From: Polytrichum commune
Taxonomy: Eukaryota > Streptophyta > Polytrichopsida > Polytrichales > Polytrichaceae
Length of the DNA: 64,000 nt
Assembly (NCBI GenBank): GCA_950295325.1
Contig: OX485806.1
Location: 32,858,001 to 32,922,000 of the forward strand
Reading direction: 5' to 3'
In this document: positions 48,401 to 61,360 of the stretch, piece by piece
Position numbering within the stretch: the first letter of the stretch is position 1
How the letters are laid out: each line of letters starts with the position of its first letter
Translations under genes and position numbers: made by a program
The notes under the pieces: model-generated
The model's database searches: none
What the model saw: the letters and a program-made list of their open reading frames with translations, nothing else
Told to the model about the DNA's origin: nothing

Positions 48401-51400
48401 GTACTTTTACAAAACAAGGTCATGTGAATAAACAAGACAAATGTAACCTTCCTCAACAACAGAAACAACATATTTCTGAGAGAGATAACTGCATCCATCT
48501 AATTGAGTCTGATTCAGAAAGGGAGACATGGTTAGTGTCGGCTGCACATGCTGAAAACGAAGCCACCCAGGTCAGCGTGGGTTGTATGGGAACCACTGAG
48601 GCTTTTGCTGAGTACCCGACAAGTACGATGACGCCTTCCCCTAACAGTCAGGAAAGATGCGAAGACAGCCAGTACTTTTCTGACCACGACAGCATTTCAG
48701 AGCAAAGTGATGTCGAAGAAACGAAGACATCGAACAAGCCACACAAGGAAAAAGTACTCTCTGACAGGTCTGAGGATTTTCACACCTGGAAAGCTGTACG
48801 GGCGGGTACCGCGCCTCCTGGGATCGGTTCTTACAAGAAACAGTTAGCCACCAGAGCCGATTGCATGAAAGCCACAATAAGCATTTCCCCTACTAGGCTT
48901 TCAGAAGCAAGCGATGCAGAGAAAATTGGTTGTCTTATTGAATTGAGAAAGTCTCTCTCAAGACTGGCAAGAGAGAGCGGAAAAAAGGACAAGCTTGAAT
49001 CTAGAAAATCCTCTGAAAAGAAGGAAGCATCCTCTGCTGTCCGGCCACTTCAGGTACAAACTGAATGTAGGTTGAACTTATGTGGGATTTCATTGCCCTA
49101 GGCTCCAACGCACAAGATTGCGGTGATTGTGTAGGTTTTACATGACAGCCCTTGATATATACTTTTGAAATATTGTCAATAATACCTCCAGTGCACAGAC
49201 TCTTCGTTGCAATTATGCAGGTCGACGTTGAGCTCTCAAGCAATAACAAAGCATAAACTTTGTTATAGAACCATAATTTCAGGCACTAGTTTAAATTCAT
49301 TTTATGCAAGCAAATAAGATCAATAGTAACGTGTGTTTGACCCACCCATTTTGAATCTTTTAGCAGAGGCAGAGAATAAAACGGAGTATGAGAAATTCGA
49401 GCACATCAGGTACTCTGCAACAAAAGGAGGGAAGGGTAATAAAAAAGCATACCTTCAAGATGTTGGACAGAAGGAAAGAAATTGCTCAGTCTGGAATGCA
49501 ACTGATTAACAGAATCCAAGTCCCTGACAGTCCAGAAAGGATCGACGGCTCAACACCATCAAGAGTTCACGAACGTAGTTCACTTCTTTCCTCTGAGCCC
49601 AGACAGCAGCCAGAAGGAGAGGAACTTGGGGAATCATCGGGTTCTCATACAGCCACGACCGAACCAGATTTTCCAGATTCAGAAACTTCGAATGTAAACT
49701 GCACCAGGACGCATGCTGAAGCCGCAGCTCCTACTCGCTGTAAGGTATCTTTGGGCTCGCTTTCTTCCAATGGTGCACAGGACCCAACAAACTCAGGTTC
49801 AATGTCATCTTTATGTGAGCACTCCACGGCAACGGAGAGTTGCACTGATGATAATGTACCACCTCAGCTGGTATACGAGGAACCTGTAAAGGCCAGAAAG
49901 CAGACTGCAGGAGTTCCTAGACTCGTGATTTCTGCTGAAAAGGATGAGGAAACTACTGGACTGGAAGGAGATCTGATAACGGACTCTAGCTCATATCGAC
50001 TCAGAAGAAAGTGGAGGAAGTCTTTTCCGTCAAAGAGAACAATCTCTACAGAAGATGGAAGCGAGGTGACACGTGGAGTAAATACTAATGATGACCCATG
50101 GAAAGCACAGAGTCCCATTGAACTAAATGTAAAGTCATCGTCTTCAACAAGTGGGCAAGAGAGCATTGTATCAGAGGTTGAGAGAATGAGGCCTCAAACT
50201 TGTAATATTGTTCAGATTGGTCCAATAAACGAAAAGTCACACTGTGATGCATCCTCACAGTGCGGGTTCCAGAGCTTGGAGGAGAACAGCAGGAAAGTGT
50301 CAGAAGTAAGTACAGGTATAGAACACACAGGTCAGCCTGAAGGTCAGGAGATGATACTTGCTATAGAGAGATCCGATAAGCAAGCGACGATGGGTTCCAC
50401 GGAAGAGAAGATACTTCATTGTCAGAATCCTAAGTGCCTCAGAAGTTGGAAAGAGGCAAAATCACCCTCACCACAACCCAGGGCACTCACACCTACTGCA
50501 GAAAGTATGAGAGACCATCGCTCTGTTAATAACCCCACTGAAAGCGTCAGCCAACATGGTACTCAAACAGAGCTTCCTAAGAGCGAATCAATCGACCAAG
50601 GTTTCACATCTGCAACCTGCTCTTTCGGTGAGAATCTGTCGCCCTCCAAGGGACTAGATAGCTCAGCAGATGCTGAAGGGTTAAGTCCGGAAGCTGGTTA
50701 TCCTCTTGCTCTTAACACGCGCACTGAAGAAATGCATTTTGGAAGTCACAGCATAAGCCTTGTTGGAAGGCCATTGCGGAAGGATCTTCAGGACGAATGC
50801 CTTATCGTCAGGAGCAAGACAAGTAAGACAATATCATTCTACACAGCATAGGACACAGCATGTGACGTTTAGTTCATCAAACAGAGTTGGTTCGTTTAGT
50901 CCCACCAGAGTTTGGCTGCTGAGGCTACTTTGGTAAGGATAACTTCTATATACTAATTCCAGACTTTCACCTCTTTTCCATTCAAATCCAATGAAATTCC
51001 ATTTTAACTTAACTACTGCAGTCCACCACCTTACCCTTTTTTCAAATAGATCTGACACAGCTATTTCAATTAATAATACAGAGTCTCAATTGGAGCGCAA
51101 CGACAGCCTGAACAACCCCAAAGCTATACGCGAGTGCAGGACTTTGCCCACTCTCTTGTCGCCAAGAAATATTCGTGTTAAAGCTTTATTGACGTTTGGG
51201 ATGGAACGACCTAGGGCTGTTGCTCAAGAAAAGGAAGAAAGTTTCAATGAAGCAAAACAGAATAGTGGCGACATGGAAGACAAATCAGCAACCCAGACCA
51301 GAAGGCGAGAGATTCTAAGCCCCAAGGCACAGAGATTTTCCAAGGCCACCGTCTCTGCAGTTAAGTCATTACTACTAGTGAACAGAATCTACTGTGGATG

Positions 51401-54400
51401 AAAGGGAGACACTTGAACTTCATGAATCTATACCAAATAATTGTGTAAATCTAAATTTACAATATTGGATGGGGCACATGGACCCACGAAGTTTTCCACG
51501 GGATAGTCAATGCAGATTATGGTAGAAACATGTAACCCTGAATTTCTGTGCAGCTCCTTGGGATGCTTGTAGAACCCAAATTTGCACCTCCTTTGGAATG
51601 CTTGTAGAACAATCTGCTCTCAACCTCTTTTCACCGAGTAGGGTGATCTGACAGGGACACTTTTGAGACTCTTAAATGTATCAAATGATTTGTACAAATC
51701 TAAATTTGTTCCGAGTGCAATAATTTGCAGATAAACCAAGCGGTTGCAGCTCAGCTTGCCGAAGAGAGAGTTCGTGTGAAGAGGCAGAAAATCTCTCAAC
51801 GCCAAGTCCGCCAAGTTCACAAGGTGGAAGATCAGCACAAGAAGTTGCCCTCTCCCAATTGCATATTTATCTTGCAGGAGTGTAGCAATATTGAGATTTT
51901 TGTAGTTTCGGCATTAGGGCGAATTTGAGTATAGGGTATAACTTGTAGGATATTGTTTGCTAATAGGAATTTACTAAATGAGCTGGAAAAGAGCATCTGA
52001 AACACAAAGACCTTGATATGCCAAAACCACCAAGAATAAACGGTGGCCTGGTTTACTTGGCTTAATGATCATCCCTAATTCACTTCCAATCCACTCATTA
52101 AAACATAGATTGGAAGCTCAAATCGATCCACTTTGTTTATTTATTATCTGGCAAGTAATATCCAATTTTGCAGACCTGGATTTAAGGCAATCACTGAACA
52201 GGGAAGAACAAATAAGTTCTTGTTGAAAATCATCAGTCTTGATCGTTATAAATCAATCCTAGTTCGCAATGAAGAGGTGTAACTTTTCGTGATGATTGGA
52301 CTCAATAATCACTGACAAGATAATACTATGGCTGTGTGGAACCCAGGCATTGAAGTCAGCAACAGGTCAAGCACATCAACGATCTCTCTCCATTTCTGAG
52401 AAGACCTTGTATGATCTGGAAGCACTCAAACCAGCTGCTATCAACAAGAAACACCGCCACCCAAAGGAATCATGCTGGCATTACAAAGTACGTCTTCAAG
52501 CATTCAGGGTGTCTTTTGAGCTCTGGGGCTTACTAAACTTTTTAGCTGATGTACCTTATTATTTTGCCCCATAAATAAGAAAGCTCAAGAAGTCAACACT
52601 ACAAACAGAAGGCACATGCACCGTCTCCTGAATCACTAATTGAGATCATTTATTTTCCCAAACCTTCTGAATGTCAGTAAACATCTAAAGGGTAACCCTC
52701 AACAAGGATCACTTCCTGCCAGTTTTATCCGCCACTAACACCAATATATTTTATGTAGGCGGCAGAGCTGGAACGTGTGAATGAAGACTTGTCTGGCCAA
52801 ATTCGTGAGCTACAAAATGAGGTGCCCTAAAGGCTTTAAAAAGAATTGATATGTATCAGTCATTCAAGTTTTTTGACATGGGGCTGAACAATACGATAGC
52901 TGCAGACACATAATTACTCTTTATCCTCAGAATTGATTTGGTCCTAGCTACTTGTTAGTCACAAGAGGACAACATGGGATCTGGCCAAAGTGCAATCTTA
53001 TTGTTGTTCTGTGGCAGATTGATAGCTATGGATATCTACCAGATTTCATTGGTCCGGAAATCAACAATGACACATTCAACTCAACTTTGGATCAAAGGGG
53101 GACTTCACCAAGATGCCTGCTAAAACAATCGAGGACTTTTGACTCGACAGAAGGTTTTGACAGTCGATTCGCTTTCCCAAGTAATTGTCAATCATTGATT
53201 CCATTTCTAAGTTATATATTCTTGGATGAAAATATGGTGACCACTTCAACCCTAACATTAAGCAGTATATTGGAGGAACTGTCGGTAGTGTGACGTGCCA
53301 CAACACAATAATGAAGCATAGTGGATACCTTGTATGAACAGGAGCCAAGCTACCTGATCCAGATTATGATGTAGACATCAGCAGCAGAAAGATCCATTCA
53401 GTGAAACCTGTATCCAATAAGAAGAAGAAAAAACGGGTCGAAAACTTGCATGCCAAATTGGAATGCAACAATTCGAATGCAATGAATATTGTTGGATCTA
53501 TGAAAGAGTTAGGGGCCTTTTATGGAGAAATGCAAGAGAAAGTCAATGGAACACTCCCATCCTGGGAAATGGTGAGAGACAAGAGTCCAAGTATAAACAT
53601 CTGGGATACAAGAAAATGTACCCAGGAAGGGCACCATCTTTGGCTAGTTCATCCTGAGGAGCAAGTTCACACAGCAGAACGAAGGAGGTCTGTTCCCAAG
53701 TTAAGACCAGCAAGCCCATGCAGTCATAGAAGGCACCAAAAGATGCAAGAAAGTCTATTTACTAGACCTCAAGTGCCCCAGAAGTCTCGTCCCACTCAGC
53801 AGGAACTCAGAGACATAGATGACCCTTATGTGCATTACCCTTCCGAGAGATGGAGAGGTTCTTACTTGGAAAAGCCTCCAGGAATAAAATCTGGCATGCT
53901 ATTCCAAACATGCACAAACTTGAGAGACGTAGATAAATCAGCTGCATACAACATTTCACGACTTGACAAATTCAATGAGACAGATGGGTGTGGAGCTTTA
54001 CATGACTTGTTGGGTCCAACATACACCAGAGCAGGTTCCACAGAGAAAAGCCGACGAGGAGGGAGTTCTTGCAATCATCCTAGTTGTGCACCAACAAGTG
54101 TCTATCCTCCAAGGCGAGGTTTGTTTGGAGGTGGGAGGTTGCCGAAGAGATGTGCTCGCCGGTCTCTTTCACCAAAGAAGTGGGGGCCAAATGGGCTGGT
54201 AGTGGATCACAGGTATGGATGCGAGCCACAAAACCATCCTTCAGAAATATTGATTCATAACTTTTGATTCATCTATGAAAGGCTGCTTACACAAGTCGAT
54301 TGCTGCATGATTTAACAGAGGAGGATTATCCAAAGACAACGTTCTTAGAAAGGATATGTTAGGAAGATCGGCTGAATTTGAATGCAACGATTTTTCAACA

Positions 54401-55721
54401 CTGGAACAAAGTGTTCTTGTCCCAAGTGGCCAACTGCACAATCCTGCACGTCATCAGTCAAATACTCAGTAAGATAGTGAACAAAACGCTTAAATCCACT
54501 ATTTGCAATCAATGGCATCTGTTTGAACATTCCTAAGCTTTGGACGAAGGTTACAGAAATCGTTCCAATACATTAAACTGCACTATGAAGAAGTTCCTCT
54601 TTTTAACCAGCAGGAATCTATTGGCTTAGGTAGTAGTCCTGCCACCAAGAGTGTCACATGTGTGTCACGCTTGTGAAGAAAGGTGTCTATGTCTACCATC
54701 ATAGACACTTGCCAGCAGAAAAAGAATCCCGTGTTTTATCCTTATAAATATATTTATTGTTGGACACTCGCTGCACAGCTTTGTCGTTTATCATCTGTTT
54801 CACATACCAAATTTTGATGCCACAGCCTTCTTGCTTCCTAACTGTGAGTACAATTTGCCTTGGCAGACATAAAACGGAGCACAATACATCAGATTCAACA
54901 GACTGCTGGTCCCAATCAGCTAGCGGTACAGGGACAAGTTCTCCTGATGAAAGCATGATGCAAAATAACCCAAAGGCATCTGAAGGAAAACAAGGATATC
55001 TTGAAACAGCCCATGGATACAAGGTTATACGCCCAGCTATCTCAATAAAGAGAGAGGTAGGCTTTCTCAAACTGGTCACGTACATAGATGTCTTAATATG
55101 CCCATATATATCATTAGCCCACATTCTGTCCCTCAATGTGCTCCATGATAAGGAAATGGTGCACACAGCTACCAATATAGATTCTCAACACCCATAAGGA
55201 GTCACATTGTTAACTTGTCTCTTCAGGTATAGCAGGTGAGTTAAAATGGGTAAAAGACCTGCTCTAAAAATGTAAAGGCACATCTTTCAGTCATCAATTC
55301 TTATCCTTGAGGGAAAAAAAGACCTCTAAAGGGTTTCAATGACTCTCACCAACACTTTTAACGACATTCTTCGTAAGACTGAGCTTGACGAGACAATCAT
55401 GATTACACTCACCAAGACCAAGTGATTGATGATTAGTAAGTTCCTTGGTGATCAGTCCTTGATAAAATGCTGATGGTAAGTCTTTTTATGAGACTATTAT
55501 CGTGAGGCTAAGTGCATTCTTGCCCATATCTGCTGGTGAGTTGAACCCATCTAGTGCACAACACTATGTAATATTATTGTTTCCCCCTTTTTTCTGTGCT
55601 GCAGAGGAGTGGCCCTGTTGACCACAGGGGTTGTGCATCAAGTGGAGAAGCTCCAAGACATGCCTATACGACCGCAGTTATTGCTCCACACATTACAAAA
55701 CTCAAGGCATCTCACAAATAA
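45408..55721 (+). CDS. Large unrecognised gene: disordered Ser-rich protein with coiled-coil patch
   Basis: I join eleven exons that keep frame with GT-AG borders: 45408-45902, 46135-49053, 49364-50822, 51022-51377, 51731-51823, 52347-52487, 52759-52821, 53018-53180, 53342-54212, 54867-55056 and 55605-55721. Phases match at each junction, including non-zero ones. The product is about 2,288 residues. Exons 2 and 3 (about 970 and 486 codons) encode Ser/Glu/Lys-rich, apparently disordered sequence without a domain I recognise. Exons 5-7 read INQAVAAQLAEERVRVKRQK and AAELERVNEDLSGQIRELQ, a heptad-like coiled coil. Exon 9 has a basic KKKKKR run and Arg/Ser-rich end. A structural or chromatin/cytoskeleton-associated role is possible but unsupported. 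The last exon ends at TAA 55719, and the same frame continues coding-like to 55901. Confidence 0.7.
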
Positions 55722-55923
55722 CTGGTTTCAAAGTTCATGACCCCAGTCCTGACCAAAGAATCAGCCCAGTCACCTCCTCAAATGAGCATCGCACATACAA
55801 AGTCTTCAGAAGGGAGAACTCTGATCAGTATTCCAACATCTAAGCATCACGTCTCTCTTCATGACCAATTCAGAAAATCGAAGTGTTCGCGAGCTTTCTG
55901 AAAAGAGAAACTAATTACCAAAG

Positions 55924-57492
55924 GGCACTCACCATGGGTCCTGGGTGAAGGAAGACAAAGGAAGCAAAAGACTCAGATACGGACTCCCCTCTGGGCACGA
56001 TGTTCCGATAGAGTTGAAGCTGACCTCTTTGATTTGTATTTACCACGGTAAGTTGGTTGCAGAAACCCTAAACCACTTTCTTGATTGCACCTTTCTTCTT
56101 TGTTTGTCTATCCCTACCAGTCCCTACCAATCTCCAATTCTCACCAAAACTCGTACTGCTATATGGCCCAACTGCTTGTACAGGAACAGTTTGAAGGTAT
56201 TCAAGAAGTTATCGAATTGCCCATCTCAATATTGGGGAATCCCAAGGCCAGTATGCTCCAACCAATGAAAATGGCCGTTTCCTATCTTTCGATCACTGGG
56301 CATTTAGCACTATGATTCAATGAGGACATATCATGGATCTTCTTAAGCAGCTCACATACAGAAATTGGGGCTCAGCATGCTGATTGGTATGGCTCTGCAG
56401 TAACCTCTTTGACAAAGACATGGTGTATAGACATCAACAGCAGCGATTTGGACAGCATAAAGCTTGCGTAAAGGTGTGGTGGACATGGTTGCAATTTTGG
56501 CGGCATGTAGAGTTTTAGGTTTAGAGTACCTGGTTATTTTTTGTACCATTCCACTGCAAGTTTCTGGTAGGATGTCTTCAATTGCCACTTGTCCAAATAT
56601 CATGTAGATGCTACCTTAGTGCAAAAAGTGCGTTAAGTCCCAGAATGTATTGTATATTCAGTATGCTACAACAAGCTAGAAAATACTAACAAAACCCTGC
56701 TCGAAGATTTAAGGTACATTACCCTCTCCTTTGCAGGAAGATATGCACTGAAGACTGGCAACTGGTAAGGTGATACTTCTAAACCAAAGCAACCCCCTCT
56801 ATCAATCCCTAAGTGGCAGGGCAGGCTATGTCAATTTTCTTAGTACTGACAACTGCAATATTCTTAGAATGTTGGACGAGAGACAGGACTAGCACAATCT
56901 TGACAGACAAGGCTGACAACTCAAAGTTGAAAAACAAATTTAAGTGGCGAGAGGGAAGCATCATCGTGGTGGGAATGTCAACAATTGTTTCAACTGCAGA
57001 GGGTGCAAAAATAAGACCAGATGACGAGCACCAAACCATTTTCGTCAACTTGGTAAGTCTATTTTCATTTTCTCTGTAACATTTGATTACATGCCTCAAC
57101 TTTACAAGACAGAAACAGTTCCCATGAGCCAAAGAGACTGCAGTGTCGAGCCTATTGTACAAGATATCCTTGTAAGTATCAATGTTCGAAGAACACGTAG
57201 AGATAAAGGTAACAAGTATATAAAAATATGAAAATTAAAGAGAGATAGTGAATCCAGTGCTCTTAGAGTGACACACTCAATACAAAGCAACCAACAGGAA
57301 GCAAGAAGAAATTAGAATGAAACAGAAAATGAATCACACATGCCGCAATAGACATTTGATCAGGGACCATTCCACAACAATCTATCTGCATGGAAGAAGT
57401 CAACTTCCACAAAATCCCTACTGACTTCAACTCCATCAGTTCCCAGCAGTGGATCCTTGTCTTTTAGTTTGGTCTTAAGAGTCTGCAACTGA
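55924..57492 (+). other. Coding-like stretches after the large gene (further exons or second gene)
   Basis: Four stretches read like protein next to usable splice signals. The first, ending at a CACG/GTAAGT donor near 56047, contains SKRLRYGLPSGHDVPIELK. One after TGTACAG near 56180 contains FEGIQEVIELPISILGNPK. One at about 56869-57051 contains KFKWREGSIIVVGMSTIVST and ends at a GTAAGT donor. One after TGATCAG at 57363 ends at TGA 57490-57492 and contains FHNNLSAWKKSTSTKSLLTS. The last two join in phase 0, but I could not find a consistent frame through all four. Confidence 0.4.
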
Positions 57493-58086
57493 TTTCGAGA
57501 GGGAATGGGAAGAATCGAGCAAATTGTTGTATAGCAAGTGTCATACTTAGACTTCAATTTCGACATAATAAAAACCAGCAGAGATAAGACAAAACCCTGA
57601 AGTAGGAAAAATAGAAGCCAGAAGTTTAGTATATTCGATAAAACACCCTATTTTAGCTATTATACGAAGGATTAAAACCTCAATCACCGTGCACTTTGAC
57701 GCTCTCGACAAGAGAGGGAAGGGGGCACACAGCTGTTGAGGAAACACACTTGTAATGGTGTGCGGGTACGTTTAAAATTCTCATGCCATCCGACACAATG
57801 CGAATCTTTACAGAAATTCCTCTCCTTCAACGTTACACTACATATACAAATCTCTCAAACGTGCATTGCTTGTATTTGCCAGTTGCACCGAACTCCTCGC
57901 CGCTCATCCAAACTCATCCATCAGAATTTTGTGTCTCAATTTCTCGACCCTCATGTTTCCCTCCTCCTCAGTTGTCCCCAGACATTCTTGATATTCACGG
58001 ATTCGCTCTCGGAAGAAAAACCCTAACCCACAAACTTCCTCCTTGTCTGCAATAACCCATAACCCATTGACCCCTTTCCTCAGTGC

Positions 58087-58770
58087 TCAAAACCCTCTCG
58101 TCCACGACTTCGCAAACTCGCTGCTCCCATTGAAGACGTTGTCCGAGAGCTCGGCCAAGATGGCGTTGACGGTGAGCAACAGGATGGACGACCCGAAGAT
58201 AATGGCCACAACAACACCTGTGGTGCCCAACACTTTGCGAAACTCCGGCCACTCCACCAGCTTCGTCTCCTCCCAGACGCCGCCCCAGAAATCCTGCGTT
58301 GTGGAAGGGCCATCCAACCCTTGGGCCACTCGCTCGCTCCGCAGTGTCTTCAACGCTTGCCCTATTTCCTCTTGACTCATCTCCTTCTCCTTTTCCGCCT
58401 GAGGCCCACTCTCAACCTCCGAACTCACCACTCCCTCATCAGCTTGCGCAGAAGGTTGAGCTTCCTCCTCTGTTGCTGCCGAGCTTTCCAAGGGGCCGGT
58501 TGGGTTCGGCGAGGGTGGGGAGCTGAATTTGGAAGTTTCTGTGTTTTCTCGTTTTTGTTTCTGCGCAGATGCACGCACATTGGTAACCCACCTGACGGCA
58601 CCGGGGGCATATCTCTGAGGCCTGAAAGTCGAGAATTTCCGAGATGGGGAAGAGAGGACGAAGGAGGATTGCGCAAGGCAGCATTGCGAAATTGGCCTTG
58701 CTGTGGACATCGACCCAGCTCCTGCTAGGCCTACTGCGGTTGTTGCCATGTCGCCTCCACCTGAATTCAC
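58087..58770 (-). CDS. SECE1: Chloroplast preprotein translocase subunit SecE
   Basis: SecE is the small membrane partner of SecY in the thylakoid Sec translocon. The 227-residue intronless frame has a Ser/Arg-rich N-terminal chloroplast-transit-like region (to about residue 65) and a long acidic linker. It then has the SecE hallmark around FWGGVWEETKLVEWPEFRKV, followed by one hydrophobic segment (about 185-206, VVVAIIFGSSILLLTVNAIL). An internal ATG at 58749 could be the start instead of 58770. Bacterial-type SecE ends shortly after the membrane segment; here about 20 residues follow. Repeats begin about 50 bp upstream of the start. Confidence 0.92.
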   Translation of the reverse strand: MNSGGGDMATTAVGLAGAGSMSTARPISQCCLAQSSFVLSSPSRKFSTFRPQRYAPGAVRWVTNVRASAQKQKRENTETSKFSSPPSPNPTGPLESSAATEEEAQPSAQADEGVVSSEVESGPQAEKEKEMSQEEIGQALKTLRSERVAQGLDGPSTTQDFWGGVWEETKLVEWPEFRKVLGTTGVVVAIIFGSSILLLTVNAILAELSDNVFNGSSEFAKSWTRGF

Positions 58771-58819
58771 ACAACCATCTACTCGACTCGACTCACTCCA
58801 GCTACACTACGAATCGACC

Positions 58820-60480
58820 ATGGGCTGGCATTGGCAATCCAATCGCCGACGATTGCCGTCCCTCGGTGACGCGAATCTTCGAACCTCAACAGCCCAACCA
58901 AAGCCCAGCCGTGGAAATGGATATGGGCTTGCAATTCAGGTCCCACGTGCCAAGCTGAAGTCCCTTGTCACATGTCATAATCCACATCTCAAAGGGGGGA
59001 GGTCTCAAGTTACCTCCAGTTATTAAAAACGGTGTGTGGCGTGATTTGGTAGTGGTAGTAACGGTGGTTGTGGTTTGGTTCAATGCAATTGATTGTATTT
59101 TCATTGACCACTCACATTGTCAATCGTCGACGATTGTTTTCCCTCTACAAAGTGATATTTCAAACTTTGACAACTTAGTTACAACTACGGAAATGGATAT
59201 AACCTACAATTTAGGTCTTGGGCGTCAACTTGAGGTCCCTTCTTACATGTCACAATCCACATCTCAAAGGGGGTGTCAATTTATCTCAAGGTTATCAAAA
59301 ACTATGGATGTTGGTGATGGTGATTTACTTTCGTTGGTCCAATACAATTGTCCCACCGTCGACCATGCACATTGCTAATTGTCGACGGTTTCCCATCCTC
59401 AACAACGCAGATTTTCAAACCTTGACAACCTGGTCACAGTCGTAAGGTGCAATTCACGTCATGCTAGGTGACACTTGAGGTCCCATGTCATATGTCATAT
59501 GTCAAACGTCACAATCCACATCTCAAAGGGGATCTCAAGGGAGTGGTTGTGTTTTGGCTCACTCCAACTACATGAATATGAGCATTGGCAATCCAATTGC
59601 CAACAATTGCCCTCTTTCAACGACACGAATCCTCGAACCTTGGCAACCTAGCCTTAGCCATGGAAATGGTTATGGGATTCATGTCCCACACACCAAATTG
59701 AGGTCCCCTCTTGCATGTCATTATCCAAATCTCTAAGAGGGTACTATAGAGGCTCTCTATTCCAACACAAATAATTATTTTCCCCTCAAAATCTGCCACA
59801 TGTCATGCTCACATTCACCAAAATTAACTTGTATCTCATGTGAAACTACATTCCGGCACATGTAAGGATGAATAGGGAGCCCTCTATGATATTCAAGGTC
59901 CGTATACCATTGGGATTGGTTGTGGTTTACTTTCTTTTTGCTTGATCAAGCTCCAACAACATTGAACATGGGTAATGGCAATCCAATCAGATGTCACATG
60001 TCACATGACTATTGATCGAATTCCATGATGAAGTTATGCGACACAAATAAATTACATTGCGACACGCAAAGTGTTCAACGTGCCACCTACTATATGATTG
60101 AACATGCATGGTGAGGTTGTCGCCTTCCGACCATTCTAAAAATAGTTCCACATGGGCAATGGCAATAGTGGCATATGAGCAAAGGGGTGGAGAAACCAAC
60201 ATGGGAAGCAACACCATGCAAACAAGGAGCATGTGACACTAGGTGGTCATAAGGTTGTATCCATGGTTTATAATCTTTGATTCAATTTGGTTGCACTATT
60301 GTTGACCATTGGCATTGGGAATCAAATTGCCGACAATTGCCATTCTTCATTGATGTAAAACCTCAAACTTCAAAATCCTAGCCATGGCTTTGGAAATGAA
60401 TATGGATTGCAATTCAAGTCTTGGGTGCCCAATTGAGGCCATGTCGTGAACCACATCTCAAATGGGATCTCAACTTCCAA
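58820..60480. repeat. Five diverged direct repeats upstream of SecE
   Basis: The order 'CATTGGCAATCCAAT(C/T)GCC ... ATTGCC' then 'GAACCT... CCATGGAAATGG', 'TTGAGGTCCC', 'CATGTCA..ATCCACATCTCAAA' recurs near 58830, 59120, 59375, 59580 and 60305. Spacing is irregular (about 205-725 bp). Short frames in them are not conserved. The first unit overlaps the likely SecE promoter. Confidence 0.85.
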
Positions 60481-60987
60481 CCAATCTTTTGGGTGCATTT
60501 TGTAACAAATGAAGCATATATGAAATGCTTGTGTCATCAAGAATCTCCATGAACAACAACTTTGAATACAATTTCTACCCCTTCCACCTTGTCCTATTGG
60601 TGTTACAAAGTGGACATTTGAAGGTTAAGCCTCTACATAATATAGTACCTATTAGGGTACTACACTAAATTGTCTAATTAGTGTGGGTTACCGTTCGGAG
60701 TTGCGTGTTGTTATAACTTTTTACCATAATTATCAAATTTTACCAACTATGTTATATCATATTCTTTGGTGTACATACTAAGTACTCATGTTATTTGGGT
60801 AAAACATGGTACTCTCAGTAAAATATTATAGCAATGCATTACTCCAAATGCATGGTAATCCACACCAATTAGACAATTCAATATAGTATTATGTTTCAAC
60901 TTTGTGTCACAAGGAAACGTTGACTTGTTCCATCAATCAATTGTAGAGCACACAAAGTCAATTTTTCATGATTCTCTTGCAATTTGC

Positions 60988-61360
60988 TACACTAAATATG
61001 ATATTTAGTGTCATATGGTATTTAATGTCATTATGGTAACTTTTCGGGTGATACTTCTTATGAATAAGTGACCAAGTATTGTCATGGATGGATGAGTTCA
61101 TCCATTGGCCAAAACCCTACCTTCTCTTGTTAGCAACTTGTGATGACGTATTGTCATGGAGGATTGGAATATGGATGAAAAATCACTTGGTAAGTGACAA
61201 TAATTGCAACACTGTAAATCTATAATCCCCAAAAACAATTACGAGGAATGACAAATAATGTTAGTTTAACATTTAGTGTCGGTGACATGACACCCCGATT
61301 TACAATTAGAATTTAACAAGACGATTAGAATTGGTGACACTAAATATCATATTTAGTGTA
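60988..61360. mobile_element. TACACTAAAT-family small element, copy B (best preserved)
   Basis: Left end TACACTAAATATGATATTTA and right end TAAATATCATATTTAGTGTA are perfect inverted repeats over 20 bp. Interior matches copy A at 1611-2059 but is about 75 bp shorter. Non-coding. Confidence 0.9.

Noticed and set aside
49571-49590. CACGAACGTAGTTCA as a possible palindrome copy
   Set aside because: Only a short core matches by chance inside the large gene; the second arm is absent.
58299-58728. Plus-strand frames opposite SecE
   Set aside because: They are antisense shadows; the minus-strand SecE motif and membrane segment explain the region.
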